Under the pieces are notes generated by a model that worked only from the letters and a program-made list of their open reading frames with translations, had not been told where the DNA came from and ran no database searches. Below are positions 7,113-14,464 of a stretch of 22,600 nt of DNA, piece by piece. The DNA lies in IMG/VR virus record IMGVR_UViG_3300049483_000199, positions 1-22,600 of that record; one strand, given 5' to 3'. Position numbers and translations under genes: made by a program. Each line of letters starts with the position of its first letter. Position 1 is the stretch's first letter. This DNA comes from a virus.

Positions 7113-7552
7113 CGCGCGTCGAGAAGCATGGCGAGGCCTTCGCGGTGCCCGCCCGGATCGTCAAGAGCGACGGCACCCGGCAGATCGCCTACGGCGTGGT
7201 CCTCGAGCCGTGCACGGCCGAGACGACCCGCGACACCCAGGGCGACTGGTACACGGCCGAGGACGTCGAGAAGGCCGCCCACGGCTTCCTCGAGGGCGTG
7301 GCGAAGGGCGATGGCGGCGCGGACCTCATGCACGCCGACGACGGCGAGGGACCGCTGGTCGGCTACCCCGTCGAGAGCTTCATCGCTCCCGTGGACTTCG
7401 CCTGGGGCGAGGGCGACCGGGCCGAGATCGTCAAGGCCGGCTCCTGGGTGATGGGCGTGCACTACCCGGACCCGGGCATCTGGGACGCGATCGTCAAGGG
7501 CGATCTTGGCGCCTTCTCCGTGTGGGGCCAGGGAACGAGGGTCTTCGAATGA
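7109..7552 (+). CDS. XkdF-like prohead serine protease (Peptidase S78_2 type)
   Basis: A 147-residue protein with the XkdF pattern: DTQGDWYTAEDVEKAAHGFL (residues 42-61), ADLMHADD with H75, AGSWVMGVHYPDPGIWDAI (110-128), and GAFSVWG with S137. H75 and S137 are the likely catalytic His and Ser by position in the fold (inference from family layout). It would mature the prohead by cleaving scaffold and possibly capsid protein. The start ATG 7109 overlaps the upstream stop (ATGA), and its own end overlaps the next gene the same way. The VSLVD-type segment that often follows this protease fold is encoded at the start of the next gene. Confidence 0.85.
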   Translation: MTRVEKHGEAFAVPARIVKSDGTRQIAYGVVLEPCTAETTRDTQGDWYTAEDVEKAAHGFLEGVAKGDGGADLMHADDGEGPLVGYPVESFIAPVDFAWGEGDRAEIVKAGSWVMGVHYPDPGIWDAIVKGDLGAFSVWGQGTRVFE

Positions 7553-8466
7553 CGCAGCGACTGACCGATCTGCAGTTGACCCGGGTCTCCCTGGTCGACA
7601 AGGGCGCCAACGCGCGGCGGTTCGCCGTGCTCAAGCGAGACGAGGAGGGCGACGTGACGGATCCGGCCCAGGCCGAGGCCCTCATGGCCCGGTACAGCGA
7701 AACACCGGCGGGCATCGCCGGGTGGCTGCGCAAGGCCGCCGACCTGCTCATGGGCAAGCCCGAGCCGGAGCCCGTGGTCAAGGTGGCCACGTTCGCCGAG
7801 AGGGTGGCGAGCCAGGAGCTGCGCGATGCGCTCTACGACTCCTGGTACACGCTCGACGACGCCCTGTGGAGCGCCATCTACGCCTACGACGAGAACGGGC
7901 AGACGCTCCCGATCGAGGCCAGGAAGGCGCTCGTCGCGCAGAACCTCGACGAGTTCAAGGCGTACCTGCTGACCCAGATGGACAGCGGGATCCAGAAGCG
8001 CGACGGCGGCCCGGCCGAGGCTGCCACCCGTCACATCGACGCGGTCGTCGCGAAGGCCGGCAAGAAGATCAGCGGCGCTCGACTCGAGCGCCTGCAGGCG
8101 GCCTCGGAGGCGCTCAACAGCGTCCTCGCCGAGGTGGCCGAGGTGACCGAGGAAGCGGGCGCAGACGCCCAGGAGGACAGCGTGGAGAAGGCAGAGCTGG
8201 TCGCGGCCGTGTCCGAGGCCATCACCAAGGCGAACGAGCCGCTGGTTGCTCGCCTCGAGGCCCTCGAGAAGGGCATGGCGGAGAACCCGGCGACCGCGGC
8301 CGAGGAGCCCGAGAAGGCCGCGACGCTCGACGACGTGGTCGAGGTCGTGGGCAAGCTCGCGGACCGCCTCGAGGCGATCGAGAAGGCGCCCGGGCAGCGG
8401 ACCAGCGTCGCCGGCCAGGACAGCACCGAGCAGGTGAAGAAGTCCAAGTGGGCCGGGATCTTCTGA
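7549..8466 (+). CDS. Scaffold-like coiled-coil protein with VSLVDKGAN start
   Basis: A 305-residue acidic protein. It opens with LTRVSLVDKGANARR (residues 10-24), a segment usually found at the junction between XkdF-type proteases and their C-terminal extension. Then come a helical middle and a long Glu/Ala/Lys-rich coiled coil (about 165-290), and a short SKWAGIF tail. Acidic, helical, lying between protease and capsid genes, and lacking any enzyme motif, it fits an internal scaffold degraded during maturation. The short hydrophobic C-terminus could be its capsid-binding end (inference). The protease and scaffold parts are separate genes joined by an ATGA overlap, so it may have come from the splitting of a fused ancestor. 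Confidence 0.7.
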   Translation: MTQRLTDLQLTRVSLVDKGANARRFAVLKRDEEGDVTDPAQAEALMARYSETPAGIAGWLRKAADLLMGKPEPEPVVKVATFAERVASQELRDALYDSWYTLDDALWSAIYAYDENGQTLPIEARKALVAQNLDEFKAYLLTQMDSGIQKRDGGPAEAATRHIDAVVAKAGKKISGARLERLQAASEALNSVLAEVAEVTEEAGADAQEDSVEKAELVAAVSEAITKANEPLVARLEALEKGMAENPATAAEEPEKAATLDDVVEVVGKLADRLEAIEKAPGQRTSVAGQDSTEQVKKSKWAGIF

Positions 8467-8467
8467 G

Positions 8468-8869
8468 ATGGTGATCGCGGCCCTCACCGCGTCCGGCAAG
8501 AGCTCTCCGGACGGTCTCGCCTACGACGTCAAGTCGAAGGTCGACGAGCTCGTGACCGCCGTCAACGCCGGCACGACCGTCGGCAACCCGGTCGCCGGCA
8601 TCGCGGCCAGCTACAAGCTCGCCCGTGGCGAGGGGACGCTGGACGGCGGCAACCCGACACCAATCGCGACGGGCCTGGCCGCCGTCGTGGCGTTCGTCGC
8701 GACCCTCAAGGGGACCGCGGCGCCGGGCGACAGCACGTCGGTCCTCACCGCCGACATCAGCGGCGCGACGGTCAACGTCTACGCCTGGAAGAACACGGGC
8801 GGCACCGACCCGACGCTCGTCGCCTCCACCGGAACGGAGTCCTTCTACTGGATCGCGGTCGGCACGTAG
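8468..8869 (+). CDS. Small head protein of unknown function
   Basis: A 133-residue protein starting one base after the scaffold-like gene. The N-terminal half is helical (DVKSKVDELVTAVNAG) and the second half is a Thr/Ser/Val-rich beta region ending STGTESFYWIAVGT. No cysteine, signal peptide or membrane segment is present. Its location between scaffold and capsid genes, and its beta-rich C-terminus, suggest a structural or decoration protein, but no named family is recognised. Confidence 0.68.
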   Translation: MVIAALTASGKSSPDGLAYDVKSKVDELVTAVNAGTTVGNPVAGIAASYKLARGEGTLDGGNPTPIATGLAAVVAFVATLKGTAAPGDSTSVLTADISGATVNVYAWKNTGGTDPTLVASTGTESFYWIAVGT

Positions 8870-8896
8870 CCGCCGATCCCCTGACCCCCTGAGCCC

Positions 8897-8905
8897 AAAG
8901 AGGAG
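8897..8905 (+). promoter_or_regulatory. Strong Shine-Dalgarno before the 8915 head gene
   Basis: AAAGAGGAG ends 9 nt before ATG 8915, in a 45-nt gap between genes. It is the first clearly independent ribosome site after a long run of overlapping genes, which suggests that the product is needed at higher levels than the genes before it. Confidence 0.75.
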
Positions 8906-8914
8906 ACATCCCAG

Positions 8915-9328
8915 ATGGCCGGTTCCCAGCGCACCCGCCCGTACCACTCCGGCGCAGCCGGGGCGACCTCGATCGCCGAGGCCGAGATCACGTTCTCGGC
9001 CGCCGCCGCCCGCCAGCTCATCGCGACGCTCCCGGCGGGCGCCGTGATCCTCAACTCATGGGTGGAGGTCCTCGAGGCCTTCAACGCCGGCACCAGCAAC
9101 CTCGTTACCGTCGGCTACGGCGCGATCGGCGCCGCGACGGCGGATGACTTCGTGGCCACGGTCACCGAGGGCACGCCGGCCGTCTACGGCCAGGCCACCC
9201 CGGGCCTCCCGTTCGCCGCCGGCGTGGCGACCGACGTGTACGTCTACTACACGCCTGGCGCGGCCGACGCGACCACCGGCAAGGCCCGCGCGTTCATCCA
9301 GTACGCCCGCCTGGCCGCGAACGGCTAG
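8915..9328 (+). CDS. Putative head decoration/stabilisation protein
   Basis: A 137-residue, beta-rich, Ala/Gly/Thr-rich protein, starting MAGSQRTRPYHSGAAG and ending GKARAFIQYARLAANG. It has alternating short strands such as GAVILNSWVEVLEAF and TDVYVYYTPG. A strong Shine-Dalgarno lies 9 nt upstream, and the major capsid gene follows. In many siphoviruses the gene immediately before the capsid encodes a decoration or auxiliary protein made in amounts close to the capsid protein; that analogy is the main basis of the call. No specific domain is recognised. Confidence 0.62.
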   Translation: MAGSQRTRPYHSGAAGATSIAEAEITFSAAAARQLIATLPAGAVILNSWVEVLEAFNAGTSNLVTVGYGAIGAATADDFVATVTEGTPAVYGQATPGLPFAAGVATDVYVYYTPGAADATTGKARAFIQYARLAANG

Positions 9329-9349
9329 CAGGCAGCAGGCACCCAAGGG

Positions 9350-9370
9350 CGCCCGCGAGGGCGAAAGGAG
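9350..9370 (+). promoter_or_regulatory. Hairpin with GCGA tetraloop and Shine-Dalgarno before the capsid gene
   Basis: CGCCC (9350-9354) and GGGCG (9359-9363) can pair around a GCGA loop of the GNRA class. AAAGGAG (9364-9370) follows immediately, 10 nt before ATG 9381. The stem stops exactly where the ribosome site begins, so it leaves that site free and could protect the message upstream of it. Pairing is predicted by eye only. Confidence 0.5.
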
Positions 9371-9380
9371 AACACGAGCC

Positions 9381-10331
9381 ATGACCATCACCCAGGCGGA
9401 GCTGCTCCGCAAGGCCGCCGGGCCCATCGGCACCGGCGACTTCATCGCCAGCGTCGGGACGCTCGCAGCCGAGCAGGCCAACACGTTCCTCGACCAGGTC
9501 TACGTGGCGACGCCGTTCAGCGCGCTCCAGCGCAACGAGCGCCGGCGCGCGAAGGCCGGCTCGATCGCGAAGATCGGCATCGGCGGGCGCCTGCTGCGCA
9601 AGAAGACCCCGGGCGTCGACGACGCCACGCTGGCCAAGCCGACCTTCGGCGAGGTCGACTACACCTGCGTCCGCTCCCGGCTCGACTGGGAGGTCGAGGA
9701 AGAGGTGTTCGAGGAGAACATCGAGCAGGCCGGCTTCGAGGACCACCTGATGTCCCTGATGACGGGGCAGCTCGGGCGGGACCTCGAGGACCTCCACTGG
9801 AACGCCGACACGACCGACGTGTCGGCCGATGCCGCGTTCCTCACCCAGAACAGCGGCTGGCTCTACCAGCTGGCCAACGGCACCGCGCACCGCGTCAACG
9901 GCGGCGCCGTCAACGGCGGCGCGATCGCCAAGGACCACTTCTTCGACGGGTTCCAGGCGCTGCCCGACAAGTACAAGGCTCAGGCCGACCAGATGCGCTG
10001 GCTCATGAGCCCGACCAACGAGAGCCGCTGGCTCGAGTACCTCACCGGGCGCGCCACGCCCGCCGGCGACGCGGCGCTCCTGGGCCAGGGCGGGCGCTCC
10101 CCGCACGGCATCGCGATCCAGACGATCCCGTCGTTCCCCAACACGCGGATCATCCTCGCGAACACCCGCCAGTTCGTCGTGGTCAACACCCGCGACGTCC
10201 GGATCCGCAAGACGACCGAGGGCCGCGAGGCCGTCCGCCAGGACAAGCGCTTCTACGCGATCTTCATCGACGACGACCCGATCATCGAAGAGATGGACGG
10301 CGTGGTCGACATCTACGGCATGGCCGCGTAG
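9381..10331 (+). CDS. Major capsid protein (HK97-fold type)
   Basis: A 316-residue protein. Features typical of phage capsid proteins are a helical N-arm (QAELLRKAAGPIGTGDFIAS), a beta/loop region containing KAGSIAKIGIGGRLLRKK, a long acidic helical stretch (DWEVEEEVFEENIEQAGFED), a mid-domain with WLMSPTNESRWLEYLTG, and a final beta segment FYAIFIDDDPIIEEMDGVVD. The length suits the family. The assignment rests on size, fold-like pattern, strong Shine-Dalgarno, and position after protease, scaffold and decoration genes. ATG 9381 is chosen from that ribosome site; the frame is open back to 9144, but that region is a shadow of the previous gene. Confidence 0.85.
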   Translation: MTITQAELLRKAAGPIGTGDFIASVGTLAAEQANTFLDQVYVATPFSALQRNERRRAKAGSIAKIGIGGRLLRKKTPGVDDATLAKPTFGEVDYTCVRSRLDWEVEEEVFEENIEQAGFEDHLMSLMTGQLGRDLEDLHWNADTTDVSADAAFLTQNSGWLYQLANGTAHRVNGGAVNGGAIAKDHFFDGFQALPDKYKAQADQMRWLMSPTNESRWLEYLTGRATPAGDAALLGQGGRSPHGIAIQTIPSFPNTRIILANTRQFVVVNTRDVRIRKTTEGREAVRQDKRFYAIFIDDDPIIEEMDGVVDIYGMAA

Positions 10332-10343
10332 GCCGGCCCGACG

Positions 10344-10841
10344 ATGGCTCCCACCACGAGCCGCCTCGTCCTCCTGGGCGGGGCGGCGGACCTGTCCTTC
10401 CGGGACGGCTCCGGCGCCAAGCGCCGGGTCCTGCCCGGTATGCCGTTCGAGGTCGACGCGGTCACCGCGGCGATCCTCCTCGGCGACCCCCACGTGCAGC
10501 CGTTCGTCGATCCCGACGACGGTTCCGCGCGGAACGATGCGCCAGACCCGCCGGCGGTCCCGACGGCCGCCGAACTCCGTGCCCGGGCAGCCGAACTCGG
10601 CCTGACCGTCAAGGCCAGGGACACGAAGGACGAACTCTCCACGGCGATCGCCGCGGAAGAGGCGCGACTCGCCGATGAGGCCCTGGCCTCCAGCTCCGGC
10701 GAGGGCGATCAGGAGGGCGATGCCCAGCCGGCCGACGATCCGGGCGCCGATGCGTCCGGGGAGGCCGGCGCGCCCCCCGCAGACACCAGCGGCGCGATCG
10801 TCCTCGGGGACATCCCCGCGGGCGGGAAGCTCGGGCAGTAG
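10344..10841 (+). CDS. Protein with HeH/SAP-like helix motif and acidic disordered tail
   Basis: A 165-residue protein in three parts. Residues 1-60 are a small beta region. Residues about 74-108 contain AELRARAAELGLTVKARD followed by TKDELSTAI, which resembles the helix-extended-helix (HeH/LEM-like) motif found in short proteins next to phage capsid genes. Residues 110-165 are an acidic, Gly/Ala/Pro-rich region without predicted structure. HeH motifs often bind DNA, but in this location the role is uncertain; it could be a head-completion or minor head protein. Confidence 0.66.
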   Translation: MAPTTSRLVLLGGAADLSFRDGSGAKRRVLPGMPFEVDAVTAAILLGDPHVQPFVDPDDGSARNDAPDPPAVPTAAELRARAAELGLTVKARDTKDELSTAIAAEEARLADEALASSSGEGDQEGDAQPADDPGADASGEAGAPPADTSGAIVLGDIPAGGKLGQ

Positions 10842-10844
10842 GCC

Positions 10845-11270
10845 ATGAGCAAGTCCGACTACATGGAGAACAAGGTCCTGGACATCGTGGGCGGCGTGAC
10901 GTTCACGGCGCCGGCGACCCTCTACATGGCCCTCTACACGACCGCGGTCCCGACGGACGCCTCGACCGGCACCACGCCGGCCGGCGGCGCCGTCGAGGTC
11001 ACGGGCGGGTCCTACGCGCGCCAGGCGGTCACGAACAACGCCACCAACTTCCCTGCCGCCTCCGGTGGCAGCAAGGCCAACGGCACCGCGATCACCTGGT
11101 CCACCCCGCCCTCCGCCAACTGGGGCGTCGTCGTGGGCTTCGCGATCGTCGATGCCGCGACCAACGGCAACATCCTCTACAAGGGCGCGATCAGCCCGAA
11201 CAAGACGATCAACAACGGCGACCCCGCCCCGTCCTTCGGGATCGGCGCTCTCACGATCACCGAGGACTGA
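10845..11270 (+). CDS. Virion beta-rich protein of a common 'phage tail fibre-like' family
   Basis: A 141-residue protein with features I recognise from a widespread phage family often annotated as tail fibre or hypothetical: a SDYMENKVLDIVGG start, ATLYMALYTTAVP, YARQAVTNNATNFPAASGG, WGVVVGFAIVDAATNGN, ILYKGAISPNKTINNGD, and a GALTITED end. Such proteins are short, beta-rich and probably form trimeric or sandwich surface structures. Its location right after the capsid genes, rather than in the tail region, leaves open whether it decorates the head or the tail. It starts 3 nt after the previous stop (TAGGCCATG). Confidence 0.75.
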   Translation: MSKSDYMENKVLDIVGGVTFTAPATLYMALYTTAVPTDASTGTTPAGGAVEVTGGSYARQAVTNNATNFPAASGGSKANGTAITWSTPPSANWGVVVGFAIVDAATNGNILYKGAISPNKTINNGDPAPSFGIGALTITED

Positions 11271-11274
11271 CCCA

Positions 11275-11703
11275 ATGGCTATCAGCTCTCTCTCGCTGCG
11301 CACCACCGTCTTCACGTCCGGTTCGACAGCCAACCACCAGATCGTCCTAGCCGCGGCCACGCAGCGGCCCAAGCTCCTCGAGTACTCGTACATCCAGCTG
11401 ACGGCCGTCGCCAGCCAGATCGGCGTCGGGCGCCCGCAGGCAATCGCCGGCACGCCGACCAACGTCCTGTTCCAGCGCGACGACCCGAACGATCCCGCGT
11501 CCGTGTCCAACGGCGCGATCGCCTGGTCCACCAGCCCGACCGTCCCGCTGATCTACCAGCGCCGCTGGAATGGCACGCTCGCCTCGGTGGGAGTCGTGTG
11601 GACGTTCCCCCGCGGCATGGTCATCCCGGCCTCGGGAGCGCTCGTCAACTGGAACATCGCCACCACCGTCGCGGCCGACGTCAACGCGATCATCGACGAC
11701 TGA
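11275..11703 (+). CDS. Small beta-rich structural protein, unknown family
   Basis: A 142-residue protein beginning MAISSLSLRTTVFTSG, with short hydrophobic strands (LLEYSYIQLTAVASQIGV, PLIYQRRWNGTLASVGVVW) and ending IATTVAADVNAIIDD. No enzyme motif, cysteine or membrane segment is seen. ATG 11275 lies 4 nt after the previous stop, with GAGGA inside the preceding gene at suitable distance. A structural role is inferred from composition and neighbours. Confidence 0.65.
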   Translation: MAISSLSLRTTVFTSGSTANHQIVLAAATQRPKLLEYSYIQLTAVASQIGVGRPQAIAGTPTNVLFQRDDPNDPASVSNGAIAWSTSPTVPLIYQRRWNGTLASVGVVWTFPRGMVIPASGALVNWNIATTVAADVNAIIDD

Positions 11704-11704
11704 C

Positions 11705-11989
11705 ATGGGCGATCCGACTCCGCTCGATCGCATCGCGTACATCGCGCTGTCGCTGTACGGCGGCGGCGCGATGTCCATCAGCGGCAACATCGGCGACAAG
11801 CGGCTCGCGCTCCAGATGCTCGACCACGCCCGGGACACGATCGCCGCGCAGCTGCGCGAGGGTCGCGCGACGGGGCTCCTGGTCCCTCCCCGCGACGTCA
11901 CCGTGGCGCCCGATCCGCACTACCCGGCGCTCATCGAGGCGGGCGACGTGGCGCCCGACCTCCGCGCCCGCCTTCGGACCGACTCGTGA
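11705..11989 (+). CDS. Small hypothetical protein (94 aa)
   Basis: Starts at ATG 11705, one base after the previous stop, and ends in a GTGA overlap with the next gene. The N-terminal half is helical (DPTPLDRIAYIALSLYGGG, then RLALQMLDHARDTIAAQL); the rest is Pro/Arg-rich with VPPRDVTVAPDPHYP. It has no recognised domain. Among beta-rich virion proteins, a small helical protein could be an adaptor or assembly helper, but there is no direct evidence. Confidence 0.6.
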   Translation: MGDPTPLDRIAYIALSLYGGGAMSISGNIGDKRLALQMLDHARDTIAAQLREGRATGLLVPPRDVTVAPDPHYPALIEAGDVAPDLRARLRTDS

Positions 11990-12468
11990 GCTCCCTCCTC
12001 GGCGGCGAGTCGGGCCAGGCTGGCGTGGGCCAGTTCCGCTGGAACGATGACCGGATCAACGCGCAATGGTTCGACCGCGACGACTGGCGCTTGATGCCGC
12101 GTGACTCCGGCTGGACCCTCGTCGGGTTCTCTGACGGGTGGTGGCCTGGCGCCGGCGGCCTCGACGCAAGCGGCGGCGAGTTCCTGAGCGCCGTGTGGGC
12201 GAACCAGCCGGAAGTCGTGTCGGGCGCCTCTGGCTTCTACGGCATCGTGGGTGTGACCCGCGACGTCTACGGCACGGTGATCCCGGGCGCGACGGTGCGC
12301 CTGTACCGCACGAGCGACGGGGAGCCCGTCTCGACGGTCGTCTCGGGTCCGGACGGCTCGTTCATGCTGCCGACGCCCTTCTACCCGGATGCGCACTTCG
12401 TCGTCGCAGTCAAGACCGGCTCGCCCAATGTGGCCGGCACCACCGTCCAGACGCTCGTGGCCGGATAG
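11986..12468 (+). CDS. Virion protein with carboxypeptidase-regulatory-like (Ig-like) domain
   Basis: A 160-residue protein. The N-terminal part is Trp/Asp-rich (FRWNDDRINAQWFDRDDWR, then FSDGWWPGAGG). Residues about 82-160 fit the carboxypeptidase regulatory-like beta-sandwich: GVTRDVYGTVIPGATVRLYR, SDGEPVSTVVSGPDGSF, then a strand reaching AHFVVAVKTG. Domains of this kind occur as surface decorations on many phage particles, probably binding cell-surface glycans weakly. It is directly followed by the tandem-repeat protein with no gap, so the two may form one appendage. Confidence 0.7.
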   Translation: MSSLLGGESGQAGVGQFRWNDDRINAQWFDRDDWRLMPRDSGWTLVGFSDGWWPGAGGLDASGGEFLSAVWANQPEVVSGASGFYGIVGVTRDVYGTVIPGATVRLYRTSDGEPVSTVVSGPDGSFMLPTPFYPDAHFVVAVKTGSPNVAGTTVQTLVAG

Positions 12469-13545
12469 ATGCCGGACGTCAGGCTCCGACCAGCAGGACT
12501 CGAGGGCGACGTCGCCCTCGTCGCGGGTGAGGCGCCGTCCCCGATCGATATCCGCCTGTCCGAGGGCATCGCGCCCGATGTGGCGCTGGGCGCGGGCAGG
12601 ATCGGCGCCGTCGTCCCGCAGGCTGCCGTCGTGGACACCGCCCTCGTCGGGAGTAGCGCGGGCGTTGCCGCCGCGGCAGCCGTCCTCACCACGCAGATCC
12701 CGCTGGCAGGCGCGGCCGCCGGTGTGGCTGTCGTCCCCGCGGCCGTCCTGACCACCGCCATCCCGTTCGTCGGGGCCGTGTCCGGCGTCGCGACCGTCCC
12801 GGCTGCTGTCCTCACGACCGCGATCCCGTTCGTCGGGGCCAGCGCGGGTGCGGCGACCGTCCCTGCCGCGAACCTCACGACCGCGATCCCGCTCACAGGC
12901 TCGGCCGCGGGCACCGGCGCGAGCGCCGCCGCGATCACGACTGGCATCGCCCTTGCGGGCGCGGTCTCGGGCGCGTCGACGGCTGCTGCTGCGCTGTCCA
13001 CGGCGATCGCGCTGGCGGGCACGTCGGCTGGCGTGGCCACGGCGGCAGGTGCGCTCGCCGGTGCGGCTCCGCAGCTCGTCGGGTCCTCTGCGGGCACGTC
13101 CTCGACAGCTGGAGACCTGCTCACGGCGATCAGCCTGGCTGGCGTTTCGGCCGGTTCCGGATCTGCCATCGCAGATCTCCTGACCGCGATCCGCCTGGCT
13201 GGCGAGGCGGGCGGGATCTCCTCTGCCGCGGCCGACCTTGCGACGGCGATCGCTCTGACCGGCTCCGCCGCGGGTGCAGCTGATGCGACTGGTGCCCTGG
13301 TTGACGCGCTCGCCGACACGTCCCTCGAGGGGTTCGCCGGCGGATCGGCGGCTGCCTTCGCTGTGCTCACCACCGCGATCGCGCTATCCGGATCCAGCGC
13401 GGGCGCGTCCGACGCCTCGGCCGCCTTCGCTCTGCCGCCTCCCAACTACACCATTCCGCCGTCCGGCTGGCGACCGCAGTTGTCCTGGGCCGAGCGTGCC
13501 GGCTTCGATGCCCGCGTGCCGCGTGATCTCCGGGAGGCCGACTGA
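12469..13545 (+). CDS. Tandem-repeat Ala/Gly/Thr-rich fibre-like protein
   Basis: A 358-residue protein. After an N-terminal 60 residues (MPDVRLRPAGLEGDVALV, then PIDIRLSEGIAPDVALG) come about 13 tandem units of mostly 20-21 residues (about residues 61-320). The consensus is near GSAAGVATAAAALTTAIPLA: each unit opens with G-x-x-x-G, has small residues in the middle, then LTTAI and two hydrophobic residues. One late unit is about 23 residues. The C-terminal 38 residues are different (PPNYTIPPSGWRPQLSWAER). There is no Cys and few aromatic residues in the repeats. The regular strand-like units suggest a beta-solenoid or thin fibre, perhaps a head or tail appendage. The family is not identified. 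Confidence 0.78.
   Translation: MPDVRLRPAGLEGDVALVAGEAPSPIDIRLSEGIAPDVALGAGRIGAVVPQAAVVDTALVGSSAGVAAAAAVLTTQIPLAGAAAGVAVVPAAVLTTAIPFVGAVSGVATVPAAVLTTAIPFVGASAGAATVPAANLTTAIPLTGSAAGTGASAAAITTGIALAGAVSGASTAAAALSTAIALAGTSAGVATAAGALAGAAPQLVGSSAGTSSTAGDLLTAISLAGVSAGSGSAIADLLTAIRLAGEAGGISSAAADLATAIALTGSAAGAADATGALVDALADTSLEGFAGGSAAAFAVLTTAIALSGSSAGASDASAAFALPPPNYTIPPSGWRPQLSWAERAGFDARVPRDLREAD
12649..13434 (+). repeat. Coding tandem repeats with a 60-63 bp period
   Basis: About 13 consecutive units encode the repeats of the fibre-like protein. Neighbouring units around 12720-12900 are nearly identical at DNA level: the stretch spelling ACCGC, ATCCCGTTCGTCGGGGCC recurs with a 60-63 bp period. Later units have diverged but keep the pattern. 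Close similarity of adjacent units points to recent unequal recombination or slippage. Confidence 0.8.
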
Positions 13546-14120
13546 TGCTGCCCTCGCTCGTCGAGTTCGAGGTCTTCCGTGACCACCTGGGCGTCGCTGC
13601 CGATGCGCCGGAGGTCGATGCCGTGAGCAAGCTCCTGGACGCGATCTGCGCCGAGGTCCGTCGCATCGCCCGGCGCTCCTTCGAGGGCGATGAAGGCGGC
13701 GCCTACAGCCAGGTGATCCGGATCCGCGGCGCGCGCGAGTTCACGCTGCCGCAGGTCCCGGTCGCAGCGGTCGCCAGCATCGCGCCGGCGTACTTCGATG
13801 GGACCGTTGGCGACGCATGGGACACCTGGGACTGGCGCCTCGAGGACGCTTCCCGGGGTCTCGTGCGCCTGCGCTTCGCCGCCGAGTACGTGGCGGTCGT
13901 CTGGACGACGACGGGCGACATCCCGGCCCAGATCCCGCAGGCCGTCCTCGAGTGGGGCAAGAGCCGTTGGGAGTCGCGCGACCAGGTCGCGGGCCTCACG
14001 GGGTACAAGACGGGCGACGACAGCGAGACGTACAGCGAGGCGATCGCCGGCAAGCCGTCGCACGACGTAATGCGCGCGATCCTGGGCGTCCGGCACGCGA
14101 CCGGTGGAGGCGTCGTGTGA
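13545..14120 (+). CDS. Head-tail connector/adaptor protein (gp15/gp6-like)
   Basis: A 191-residue protein starting at ATG 13545, overlapping the previous stop as TGATG. The N-terminal helices (LPSLVEFEVFRDHLGV, then VSKLLDAICAEVRRIARRSF) and a middle beta hairpin, followed by a helical PAQIPQAVLEWGKSRWESRD, fit the adaptor fold of SPP1 gp15 and HK97 gp6 that docks under the portal. It is the first of four short overlapping genes in the order adaptor, stopper, tail completion, tail terminator. The assignment is strong from order and fold-like pattern, less so from motif. Confidence 0.75.
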   Translation: MLPSLVEFEVFRDHLGVAADAPEVDAVSKLLDAICAEVRRIARRSFEGDEGGAYSQVIRIRGAREFTLPQVPVAAVASIAPAYFDGTVGDAWDTWDWRLEDASRGLVRLRFAAEYVAVVWTTTGDIPAQIPQAVLEWGKSRWESRDQVAGLTGYKTGDDSETYSEAIAGKPSHDVMRAILGVRHATGGGVV

Positions 14121-14464
14121 GCATCGCCGCGCGCCTGCGTCACACCCTCGTCATCAGCCGCTTCGGCGAGACCGGTGTCGCCAACGCCCGCGGGAACCGC
14201 GTGGCGGGCTACGTCGACGACACCGCGACGCTCAAGGGCAACCTCCAGGAGCGCAGCGCCCGCGAGGTGTCGACTGGCGAGCTCGGCGGGGTCGCCGTCA
14301 GCGATGCGATCGCGTTCCTGCCGATCACCGCGGCGACGTCGACCCTGCGGGCGCCCGATCGCCTGAAGCTCGGCGCCCTCGTCTACGAGCTCATCGGGCT
14401 CCCGCGCGACGCCGGCGGCCGCGGCCGCCACCTCGAGGCGGACCTCCGCCGGGTGACGGCATGA
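14117..14464 (+). CDS. Head-closure / stopper protein (head-tail joining)
   Basis: A 115-residue protein starting at GTG 14117 (GTGA overlap). It is beta-rich, with the pattern TLVISRFGETG, NRVAGYVDDTATLKGNLQER, and LGALVYELIGLPRDAGG, which fits the small barrel of SPP1 gp16-like head-closure proteins. It would close the channel after packaging and receive the tail. The frame is open upstream to 13817, but that part overlaps the adaptor gene. Confidence 0.72.
   Translation: MSIAARLRHTLVISRFGETGVANARGNRVAGYVDDTATLKGNLQERSAREVSTGELGGVAVSDAIAFLPITAATSTLRAPDRLKLGALVYELIGLPRDAGGRGRHLEADLRRVTA

Noticed and set aside
9294-11531. Long open frame of 745 codons on the - strand
   Set aside because: It lies antisense to the capsid and four other well-supported genes. 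Its composition (Arg, Gly, Asp, Val-rich) is that of a GC-rich shadow frame, and no domain is seen.
12649-13434. CRISPR-like or non-coding satellite repeats
   Set aside because: The 60-63 bp periodicity is wholly explained by a coding repeat. Units are contiguous with no spacers, and the reading frame is kept throughout.
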